This document shows positions 1 to 6,171 of a DNA stretch of 6,275 bases, piece by piece. This DNA comes from Oscillospiraceae bacterium (GTDB lineage Bacteria > Bacillota_A > Clostridia > Oscillospirales > Ruminococcaceae). The stretch spans positions 1 through 6,275 of the forward strand of contig JAFWUX010000024.1 of NCBI GenBank assembly GCA_017523995.1, given 5' to 3'. A program made the position numbers and the translations under genes. The notes beneath the pieces were generated by a model. It did not search any database and was not told the origin of the DNA. It saw only the letters and a list, made by a program, of their open reading frames with translations. The stretch's first letter is position 1. Each line of letters opens with the position of its first letter.

Positions 1-332
1 AGGACGGCAAAGAACTGACGCTGTCCCCGTTTGAACTTTACATGACCGGCTATCAGGCAAAGCACGACGACTGGTGGCGTCTGGAGATCACATGGAAAAA
101 CGGCGAAACACAGCGGATCAAACACGGTGACTTTGCAGGATCGCATCAGGTATCCGGTGCGCCCGCTGTGACATGGGGCGAATTTGCAGTTCCGACCCAT
201 GATGTGATCGGCAGCGAAAATGTGACAGGCAGCATTTCGTTTGACAGCCCGGAGGACTGGTGCGGCTTCATTGATGTGAACGAGGTCGCAGCCTTCCGGT
301 TCGGAGACAGAATGTTCTATCCAGTTGCATGA
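1..332 (+). CDS. C-terminal end of an unidentified protein, possibly an ECF-associated membrane/extracellular protein
   Basis: The reading frame is open from the window edge (first full codon at position 3, reading DGKELTLSPFELYMTGYQ) to the TGA at 330-332. The ATG at 42 is therefore probably internal and the gene begins outside the window. About 109 residues are visible. They look like a beta-rich globular domain: a segment with LSPFELYMTG, a WWRLEITWKNG strand-turn and a final IDVNEVAAFRFGD stretch. That final pattern, in which 'V-D-x-x-x-V-A-x-[hydrophobic]-x-[hydrophobic]-G-D' closes the protein, recalls the C-terminal extracellular domains of DUF4179-like or anti-sigma-type proteins of clostridia. 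This is a resemblance from memory, not a search result. The gene is followed at once by an intrinsic terminator, so it is the last gene of its transcript. No function is assigned. Confidence 0.6.
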   Translation, partial: DGKELTLSPFELYMTGYQAKHDDWWRLEITWKNGETQRIKHGDFAGSHQVSGAPAVTWGEFAVPTHDVIGSENVTGSISFDSPEDWCGFIDVNEVAAFRFGDRMFYPVA

Positions 333-366
333 AAATAAGGGCATGATAAACCACTATTTATAATAA

Positions 367-407
367 GTATCTGCCTCACACAGTCTGTGTGGGGCAGATG
401 CCTTTTT
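367..407 (+). terminator. Rho-independent terminator of the upstream gene
   Basis: A 14-bp stem pairs 369-382 (ATCTGCCTCACACA) with 386-399 (TGTGTGGGGCAGAT). It has one T-G wobble and a 3-base loop, and two more closing pairs (one of them G-T) can extend it to 367-401. A run of five T follows at 403-407. It lies 35 bases after the stop codon of the left-edge gene and insulates that gene from the sigma-factor operon. Confidence 0.9.
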
Positions 408-427
408 ACAGGGCAAAGGAATCAATA

Positions 428-456
428 TTGAAAAACAATCCGAATTATGCTATACT
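428..456 (+). promoter_or_regulatory. Sigma-A-type promoter (P1) of the sigma-factor operon
   Basis: The -35 box is TTGAAA (428-433), followed by a spacer of exactly 17 bases and the -10 box TATACT (451-456). The -10 is preceded by TGC, an extended -10 element. This is close to the vegetative consensus. It lies just after the preceding terminator and would give a leader of roughly 100 bases before the sigma gene. An AAGGAG at 463-468 lies near the predicted transcript start but is followed by no ORF: the nearest ATG, at 488, reads ATG AGA TAA. Confidence 0.7.
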
Positions 457-510
457 GAAAACAAGGAGAATAAATTAGAATTACCAAATGAGATAATTAT
501 TCAGAAAAGA

Positions 511-541
511 TGTAACCTTTTCTCAAAAACGTTGTTATAAT
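511..541 (+). promoter_or_regulatory. Candidate second promoter (P2), ECF-like, possibly autoregulated
   Basis: TGTAACCTTTT at 511-521 resembles the 'AAC' -35 element recognised by many ECF sigma factors. Downstream are CGTT (530-533) and TATAAT (536-541). The gap from TGTAAC to CGTT is 13 bases, short for known ECF promoters (about 16). The gap to GTTATA (534-539) is 17. TATAAT could also be the -10 of a sigma-A promoter, but no good -35 is correctly spaced for it. The position directly before an ECF sigma gene fits autoregulation. The element is visible, but which holoenzyme reads it is inference. Confidence 0.45.
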
Positions 542-557
542 AGGTGAAGGGAACATG

Positions 558-570
558 AAAGGCGGTGATT
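558..570 (+). promoter_or_regulatory. Extended Shine-Dalgarno of the sigma gene (affects start choice)
   Basis: AAAGGCGGTGATT at 558-570 matches the extended anti-16S complement (AAAGGAGGTGATC) except at one internal base and the last base. The GTG at 565 lies inside this motif. The codon at the ideal distance downstream, about 8 bases from the GG core, is ATA at 574. The motif therefore argues against GTG 565 as the true initiator. Confidence 0.6.
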
Positions 571-1131
571 GCCATAGAAGACAAAAGAATTCTTCTGATG
601 CTGAATAACAGAGATGAACAGGCGCTAAAAGAATCCGTACAATTATACGGGGTGCTCTGCCGATCTGTTGCACGCAGTATTCTTGGCAATGATGAAGACG
701 CAGAGGAATGTGTGAACGATGCGCTTCTGCAAATCTGGAACGCAATTCCTCCGGCGCATCCTGAAAACTATTGTGCGTACCTTATGAAAACAGTCCGTAA
801 TATCGCACTAAATCGGTATAAAGCTCGGCACAGAGGAAAACGCGGCAATGGACAAGTAGAACAGGCACTTGACGAGTTGTCCGAGATTTTCCCGGCAACA
901 GAAAATGTCGAAAAAGAACTGGAAAAACGTGAATTGATGAATGCAGTCACGGTATTTCTGAAAAAACTGCCGGAAAAGCAGCGTAATTTGTTCATTTACC
1001 GTTACTGGCAGTCTGAAGCGATTGCTGACCTTGCTGTATGGTTTGGTATGACGGAAAACCATGTCAAGGTCACGCTTGCTCGGCTGCGCAAGCGGCTACA
1101 AAAATATTTGCGAGAGGAGGGATTGCTTTGA
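565..1131 (+). CDS. ECF-type RNA polymerase sigma factor
   Basis: This is a cytoplasmic sigma-70-family regulator of about 185-188 residues, normal for the two-domain ECF group. Region 2 covers roughly residues 25-85 and contains the DAEECVNDALLQIWNAIPP helix and the following LMKTVRNIALNRYKA helix, which bind core polymerase and the -10 element. A charged linker (about 90-125) leads to region 4 (about 130-185). There LPEKQRNLFIYRYW and the helix-turn-helix IADLAVWFGMTENHVKVTLARLRKRL would read the -35 element. The sequence style is that of a family frequent in Ruminococcus and Faecalibacterium. The start is uncertain: GTG 565 is the first standard start codon in frame, but it sits inside the ribosome binding site, and ATA 574 lies where family members, as I recall them, begin (M-x-EDK). 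The stop overlaps the TTG start of the next gene, so the two are translationally coupled. The partner is almost certainly the downstream membrane protein. Confidence 0.93.
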   Translation: MIAIEDKRILLMLNNRDEQALKESVQLYGVLCRSVARSILGNDEDAEECVNDALLQIWNAIPPAHPENYCAYLMKTVRNIALNRYKARHRGKRGNGQVEQALDELSEIFPATENVEKELEKRELMNAVTVFLKKLPEKQRNLFIYRYWQSEAIADLAVWFGMTENHVKVTLARLRKRLQKYLREEGLL

Positions 1132-2192
1132 ATGCTGAAACCTTCATGGATCTGATGAATACGCTGCCGGATGAAATGCTTGTTACTGCGTATAAAAAGC
1201 GGTTTTCACCGTATACAGAAGAGGAGTCGGAGTCAGCGTCCTTCTCTGCATCTGACCGGACTGTCACCCCAAAAAGATCAGACGCATCCGTGAAGCATCC
1301 CCCGCGCTGGATTACTGCTGCGGCACTTGCTGCTTGTATGTTGTTTGCGGTCGGCGTCGGTGCACTTCTGCTCCGCGGACATCAGGATAACATAATGACA
1401 CAGAGCTCGCAGGATGATTCTGCGATTCAGGAAGTCACAGCAGTGTACTCGGATATTTCTGTAAAGACTGAAACACATACAATACCGCAGGAACAAACAA
1501 CCACATTAATCGCGGCGGAAACCGTTCAGACACAAACAGCAGCGTCTACGGATAGGAGCATCGTTAGCACAGAAGCTTCGGAACCCTCTGAAACCGATCC
1601 CACTTCAACCGCAGAAACGACAGAAGTGCAAACTGAAACAATGGTCCAAACAACTATTACCACAGATGATGGTATTCCGCATATCAGTCTAGCAGAAGAG
1701 GACGTATACGAATGGACATCGGGAGATCCGCTTCAATACAAGGTACTGCTTCCGTCGCGTACAGAAACTGTTTTCACATGGGATATGCAGCAAAACCGGC
1801 TGGAAGCAGCCTGTGACGGTAAATCTGTCGTGGTTATTGAGAATACAACAATCCGAAACGTGTTTTTCACAGATCTGAATACTGACGGCATACCGGAACT
1901 TTGTGTCGGGTTTACCGCACAAAAGCAGGATGAAAAAGGCTTTTTTGACTATGAGAGTTTTGACAGAATTGTTGTATATAACCCAATCAATCAGATGATT
2001 TGCGAGCCTGACAGAAAATTAGAAAACACGCTGATAAAAGGCATATATGATTATAGACTGCGTTTCGAGGACGGGGTGCTTCTGACGGAAAGAACAACAC
2101 ATCCGGCGACCATGATGTCCAGTCTTCCTGTTAAGGTAAGCGGAAGCATTACCTTGAAAGATGACAAGCTGATATTCACAGAAAACCCATGA
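1128..2192 (+). CDS. Membrane-anchored anti-sigma factor / extracellular sensor
   Basis: The start chosen is TTG 1128. It has GAGGAGGG at 1114-1121 at proper spacing and overlaps the sigma stop as TTGA. The frame stays open upstream, but only inside the sigma gene. The product is 354 residues. Residues 1-60 are cytoplasmic and would hold the sigma factor; I see no HxxxCxxC zinc motif. W61-L82 is one transmembrane helix (ITAAALAACMLFAVGVGALLL). Residues 84-181 form a low-complexity stalk with about 24 threonines, many Glu, Gln and Ser, and almost no Lys. Residues 182-354 are a globular outer domain carrying D249-x-N251-x-D253-G-I-P-E257-L, a calcium-loop-like motif also seen in secreted clostridial proteins. 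The plan (short inner domain, one TM, stalk, outer domain) matches ECF-linked anti-sigma sensors such as the RsgI proteins of cellulolytic clostridia, but no carbohydrate-binding module is recognisable. Role inferred from gene order and topology. Confidence 0.8.
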   Translation: MNAETFMDLMNTLPDEMLVTAYKKRFSPYTEEESESASFSASDRTVTPKRSDASVKHPPRWITAAALAACMLFAVGVGALLLRGHQDNIMTQSSQDDSAIQEVTAVYSDISVKTETHTIPQEQTTTLIAAETVQTQTAASTDRSIVSTEASEPSETDPTSTAETTEVQTETMVQTTITTDDGIPHISLAEEDVYEWTSGDPLQYKVLLPSRTETVFTWDMQQNRLEAACDGKSVVVIENTTIRNVFFTDLNTDGIPELCVGFTAQKQDEKGFFDYESFDRIVVYNPINQMICEPDRKLENTLIKGIYDYRLRFEDGVLLTERTTHPATMMSSLPVKVSGSITLKDDKLIFTENP

Positions 2193-2200
2193 TTCATTTC

Positions 2201-2208
2201 GGGAGGTG
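2201..2208 (+). promoter_or_regulatory. Shine-Dalgarno of the dockerin gene (decides the start)
   Basis: GGGAGGTG lies 6 bases before ATG 2215. The in-frame GTG at 2206 is part of this site, so the longer start from 2206 is rejected. Confidence 0.85.
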
Positions 2209-2214
2209 TTTGAA

Positions 2215-3372
2215 ATGAAAAAAAGATTATTAGGTCTGATTCTTGCCTGCGGTTTTGCTGCGGTTTGCAGTACACCTGTTTGGGCAGAAGCCAACGGGGA
2301 TGCAATGTCCATGAAAGACAACTATGCGCTGTGGAACGAATCCCGGCTTGATGACAACGGTCTGTTTCAGTCTTTCGCTGAAAAAGCAAATGCAAGTCAT
2401 TACTTCATTTCCACGAATATTACGGCCGCTGAACAGAATGCTTGGATACAGGATTATAACTCCACGGACATGCTGGATAATCAAAAAAGACTGACACTTT
2501 ATCTGAATCTTCCATGTGAGAACTATGCTGTCTTTTTCACAAAAAGCGATGCGGAAAATGACGCCGCTGTTCAGATCTTCAAAAAGCACTTTTCACGCAA
2601 TAATCTGAACTATGAAATGTACTCCGATCTGAAAAAAGAATTCGATGGCAGCATTCAAAGAATACAGTATGCAACAGATCAAAGCTTCTTTATCTTATGC
2701 GACGAGATGGACAACGGCAATCCTGAAAAAACAACGGCAACTCTGGATGCTGTATATCATGATCTTGCGGCCGAAAACCTGATTACAGCGTTTTACTATC
2801 CCGATCAGGTTTACTATCAGAAAGCACTCAGCATACCTTATCTGACCGGCTATATTTATCATCCCGGACAGGAAGAAAATGTTTTCGAACCGGAGCAGGT
2901 TCAGAACTATCTTGATACAAACGGTATTACCTGTACGATTCAGGAAGAACAACGGCAGAATGCAGTGATGTATTATGTAGTTCCGAATGAAAGCATGGAC
3001 TTCCGGCAGCATTTTGAACTGGCTGTCCTTCTCTATCATGAACTCGGGATTGTTCCACAGACAACAGAAAACCTGTACGACAGTCGCCTATCGCCAATGG
3101 GCGCATTTGATCCTGCGTTGAACAAACAAATGCTTGCTCTTGGTAAAAATGCACTTCAAATTACAGGAGATGCAAACTGTGACGGCTCTATTGACGTATC
3201 GGACGCGGTACTCATCGCAAGATTTGCGGCGGAGGACAGAGAAGCAACCATGACCGATCAGGGCAGGAAGAACGCAGACGTCACGCATGACGGAAACGTT
3301 GATGGGCAGGACGCAGCCAAGATTCTGCAATACATTGCAAAGAAAATCAGCTTTGAAGATTTGATGAAATAA
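2215..3372 (+). CDS. Secreted dockerin type I protein of unknown function
   Basis: The product is 385 residues. It starts with a clear Sec signal peptide: MKKR, a hydrophobic core LLGLILACGFAAV, and a likely cleavage after VWA near residue 25. Residues about 30-315 match no family I recognise. They read as alternating alpha/beta units, with hydrophobic strands at about Y104 (YAVFF), S157 (SFFILCD), T211 (TGYIYH) and V251 (VMYYVV), each followed by a helix. No catalytic signature is obvious. Residues 318-377 are a complete type I dockerin with two calcium loops, GDANCDGSIDVSD (from G318) and ADVTHDGNVDGQD, each followed by a helix. The dockerin would attach the protein to a cohesin on a scaffoldin or the cell surface. 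The gene begins 22 bases after the anti-sigma gene in the same operon, so it is probably a regulated output of the sigma pair or an extracellular partner of the sensor. Confidence 0.88.
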   Translation: MKKRLLGLILACGFAAVCSTPVWAEANGDAMSMKDNYALWNESRLDDNGLFQSFAEKANASHYFISTNITAAEQNAWIQDYNSTDMLDNQKRLTLYLNLPCENYAVFFTKSDAENDAAVQIFKKHFSRNNLNYEMYSDLKKEFDGSIQRIQYATDQSFFILCDEMDNGNPEKTTATLDAVYHDLAAENLITAFYYPDQVYYQKALSIPYLTGYIYHPGQEENVFEPEQVQNYLDTNGITCTIQEEQRQNAVMYYVVPNESMDFRQHFELAVLLYHELGIVPQTTENLYDSRLSPMGAFDPALNKQMLALGKNALQITGDANCDGSIDVSDAVLIARFAAEDREATMTDQGRKNADVTHDGNVDGQDAAKILQYIAKKISFEDLMK

Positions 3373-3375
3373 AGC

Positions 3376-3424
3376 CACAGAACAACAGCCGCCGGTGTGC
3401 ATGTAACACACCGGCGGCTCTGTG
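3376..3424 (+). terminator. Hairpin terminator ending the sigma/anti-sigma/dockerin operon
   Basis: A perfect 13-bp GC-rich stem pairs 3387-3399 (AGCCGCCGGTGTG) with 3407-3419 around a 7-base loop. An outer CACAG/CTGTG pairing (3376-3380 with 3420-3424) extends it past a one-sided bulge. It begins a few bases after the stop codon at 3370-3372. The T-tract after it is poor (TGTTTCTAA), so termination may be incomplete or helped by the T-rich region further downstream. Confidence 0.75.
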
Positions 3425-3446
3425 TTTCTAAATTGGAATGTTTCAA

Positions 3447-3501
3447 TTGCACAATTAGTTTTACGGGTTATTGTGCAAATCATAGATTTTTATGTTTTTT
3501 T
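3447..3501 (+). terminator. Possible back-up terminator: inverted repeat followed by T-rich stretch
   Basis: TTGCACAAT (3447-3455) pairs with ATTGTGCAA (3470-3478) across a 14-base loop. T-runs follow at 3487-3491 and 3495-3501. The T-runs are not directly adjacent to the stem and the loop is long, so this is weak as a terminator. It could equally be a protein-binding palindrome or an element-end remnant. Confidence 0.3.
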
Positions 3502-3516
3502 GCTCTGTCCACTTGA

Positions 3517-3542
3517 CAGGGGGCAGGTCAAAATGCCCCCTG
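3517..3542. repeat. Perfect 9-bp inverted repeat between the two convergent dockerin genes
   Basis: CAGGGGGCA (3517-3525) and TGCCCCCTG (3534-3542) form a GC-rich hairpin with an 8-base loop. It lies 26 bases beyond the stop of the minus-strand dockerin fragment, where a terminator would be expected, but neither strand has a good T-tract after it. An alternative CTGTC/GACAG pairing (3505-3509 with 3515-3519) overlaps it. Confidence 0.5.
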
Positions 3543-3568
3543 CTTTATATATATTTCAGTTTACGCCT

Positions 3569-4300
3569 TTATATTGCAGGGCGCGTCTGAAGATATTTGA
3601 GCAGTTCCATAACATCAAGAAGATCAATATACCCATCACAGTTATAGTCTGCAACTAGAAGTGCTCGTTGCGATAGTTCTAAAGATTTATCTTCCACAAG
3701 CAGTCGATTCATCATAACTGCATCTGCAACAGATAACGAAGAATCCAAATTAAGGTCGCCGTATTTTGAAGCAGGTAGATGCAGCGTCGGCTCTATTTTT
3801 TCTGTTTCTGTACCGTTTGAATCTAAGACCGAGATTGTATTATTTGACGAGGAACTTAATTCAAGTTTCATTTGTTTTCCTTGTTCCAATTTCACGGACT
3901 CAAAGTCCATATACGATTCAGTCATAAGTTCCCCTTCAGATTTGCTTGCGAAATAACAATCCATCGAACCTGTATCTGTTCCGATCATTTTCACTGTGAC
4001 ATTGCTTGTTCCGATAACAGAAATATACTTGGCATCGCCTTCTATCCATGCAATAACCAAAATATCTGTCGAATCTGTTTTAACGACCTCATTGTTAATT
4101 ATTGATGCGATGCACTTTCCATTTTCATCGAGCAGCTCAACATCAACTGGGCAATGAATTGCCATTGATACCCATTTACCATTTTTATCGAAAAAGCCTG
4201 AGGTTTTTTCACCAACAAACTGTCCTGTTTTTTTCCGTATTCCAATACTAATCCATTCCATGTTTTGGTATCGTTCCACCTCATTCTTTTTTCCATGTGA
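3569..4300 (-). pseudogene. C-terminal fragment of a second dockerin protein, 5' end lost
   Basis: The frame is open from 4300 (stop TAA at 4303-4301) to the TAA at 3571-3569. Only weak starts exist (GTG 4279, 236 residues; ATG 4261, 230 residues). Neither has a convincing ribosome binding site and there is no signal peptide, although the protein should be secreted. In GTG numbering, residues about 20-150 hold a beta-rich segment beginning with CPVDVELLDENG (C43). I recall that segment as the tail of larger secreted clostridial proteins, often behind a hydrolase-like domain. Residues 174-231 are a type I dockerin with loops D175-x-N-x-D179 and D211-x-N-x-D215-G. The missing upstream part, low GC (37% in one sampled 60-base line, 3901-3960) and abutment on a broken foreign gene suggest a truncated remnant. 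It might still be co-translated with that gene's transcript, but it would not be exported. Confidence 0.7.
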
Positions 4301-6171
4301 TTAATATAGTTGCCACAAGCCGGCTGAATGTCTGTCACCAAATAGTCGGACTTGTCAGCAAACTCCTGAATATCCGCAATCATCCGTTCCCGCTGCACGG
4401 GATCGTAGATGTTATAGACTTCGATGTCCGGGTATTGCTGAAATTCGCTTCCGGAGTAGTGCTGCGATTCTACAATGCCGCCGCCCTGATAGGCGAAGTT
4501 TATTGATTCCGTTCGACGGGAGAAATTGTCCATGCGTTCGTGGCCGCTGCTGTCGATACCGCCCTCATACTCGCCGTATGTATTCGACATTGTAAAGCTG
4601 CCGACGGCAGTAATATCAATCTGACGGTCTGACTGCGGCACACGGAATGTGCCGTTGAGCGGCAGCTCCGGCATGAAGTCGTCCCCGAACCGTTCTTTCA
4701 GCTGTTCGGCAGCTCCCGGTGTCAGATAACAGCCGTTTTCTGCTGCAATCCGAATGAGATTCTGCACATCGGAGAGCGTCGTGTTTTCAGTCAGCGTTGC
4801 ATTAACAAGGGGTTCACCGTCAAATGCCGGTACAGTGCCGACATCTGTGAATGCTGCTGTTCCTGCTGTACGCATGACAGCATCGAATCCGGCCTGTGTG
4901 CCGGTAAACTGCATCTCAGTGCGGCTCTGCTGATTCCGCTTTTCGAGAAATGCCTGCAATGCTTCGCTTGTAATCTCAATATTTTCGGGGGTATCGGATT
5001 GCAGATATTCAAGTGTGTCTTTCCATTCCTGCAATCTCTCAGGCGTGTGAAACTCCGGATTATAATTCTCAATTCTGCGCTGAAGCGTCTGAATCGTTCT
5101 TTCGATTTCTTCGGCGCGCGCTGCCAATGCTTCCGGATCAAGTTCTTCTTCCGCCGCAGCCGGTTCCTCTATGGTTTCAGCGACTTCGCGCTCCCATTCT
5201 TCCGCAGCCTCACGGTCAACATCTCTGACAAGCTGTGCCGCTTCGCGAAAGAATCCGCCGAATTGCTTCCAGCTGTACGAAACGCTGAACGGATGCTCTG
5301 AATCCGGTTCAGCCGTTAATGTTACACCGGCAGCATCTTTGGCAGCGGAGAATGATGTCATATCAAAGGTTTCGTTATCGGAAATGATATATCTGGAAGC
5401 ATCCACGAAGTCCTGTGCGACCTTCGCTGCATTTTCGCCGTTGTCCAGAATCCGTCTTGCGATTTCTGCCATTTCGTCACCGGATACCATGCGGTCAACG
5501 AATGTCGGCATATTATCCTCGTTCATCAGATACTTCGCAGCAGGGGACAGCTCATTCCGGTTGCCGAGATACTCGCCCTCACGGAGCAATGTATCACGGG
5601 AGATATTCTGAATCACAGAATAAGCAAGTTTGGAGGATGTATCGTGAATCGCAATCGTGACCTCACCCGGATTCAGACCGGAAAGCTGCGTAACCTCTGC
5701 TTCCCGTCTTTCATACCGGAACAGATCACCGACACGGAACTCACCGGAAAACACAGGCTTTTCCGGCTGCTGTGCCTTTTGGCGTTCTGAATCGTCAATA
5801 TCAGTAAGCGAATTGAAATCAAGATAGGACAGCGCGTTTTCGCTCATGTCATCCAGCGAATCATACTGCTGTTCGCTGATGACCGTACTGCCGAGCGTCC
5901 GGATAATCCGGAACGCTTCCAGATCGGCGTAGGCTTCAATCGGCAGTCCTGTTTCCTTGTCACTGACAAAGGCAAGGTCAACATGGGACATATCTGAATA
6001 GTCAGCATCCTGTCCAAATTCGGCCTGGCAGTATTCGTTTATCAGCCTGACAGCACGATCTGCCGGAGCCTCATTTTCTGCGGCTGCTTCCATTTCGTCG
6101 AGCTGCCGCAAATACACGCTCCACTTCCGGATGCCCGTCACAGCGCACTTCCCGCAGCTCGCCGCCCTCAT
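4099..6171 (-). pseudogene. Large acidic multi-domain protein of mobile-element type, C-terminus replaced
   Basis: This open frame of 690 codons has a credible protein only from about the YLRQLDEM segment (codons 20-27) to about YLVTDIQP, near 4320. Beyond that it reads the dockerin gene in the wrong frame for about 60-70 codons, so the native C-terminus is gone. Visible parts are an N-terminal helical and mixed region (DRAVRLINEYC, YSDMSHVDLAF, IEAYADLEAF); a segment with GEFRVGDLFRYERREAEVTQLSG that reads like a small beta domain; an Ala/Glu-rich coiled coil at about codons 338-373; and a C-terminal alpha/beta part with YLTPGAAEQLKERFGDDF and VYNIYDPVQRERMI. No helicase, relaxase, methylase or protease motif is seen. 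Its size, acidity and modular style resemble accessory 'large polyvalent' proteins of clostridial conjugative elements, as low-confidence recognition. The 5' end probably continues into the frame at 6071-6274 through a frameshift. Confidence 0.55.

Noticed and set aside
463..496. Leader peptide after AAGGAG (463-468)
   Set aside because: The nearest ATG (488) is 19 bases away and is followed after one codon by TAA. No meaningful peptide follows.
1038..1127. Longer anti-sigma start inside the sigma gene
   Set aside because: The first 30 codons lie wholly within the conserved sigma region 4. TTG 1128 has a strong ribosome binding site and the typical overlap with the sigma stop.
2051..2589. 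Overlapping minus-strand frames of 114-119 codons across the anti-sigma/dockerin boundary
   Set aside because: They are antisense to clearly real genes and have Cys/His/Phe-rich compositions typical of shadows.
3422..3658. 78-codon plus-strand frame downstream of the operon
   Set aside because: It runs through the hairpins and T-rich intergenic DNA into the antisense of the dockerin fragment. No ribosome binding site is seen.
3872..4105. 77-codon plus-strand frame within the dockerin fragment
   Set aside because: Antisense shadow with no supporting signal; the minus strand has a recognisable dockerin protein.
5171..5611. 146-codon plus-strand frame opposite the mobile-element-type gene
   Set aside because: Ser/Arg-rich shadow of the long minus-strand frame, with no plausible domain or ribosome binding site.
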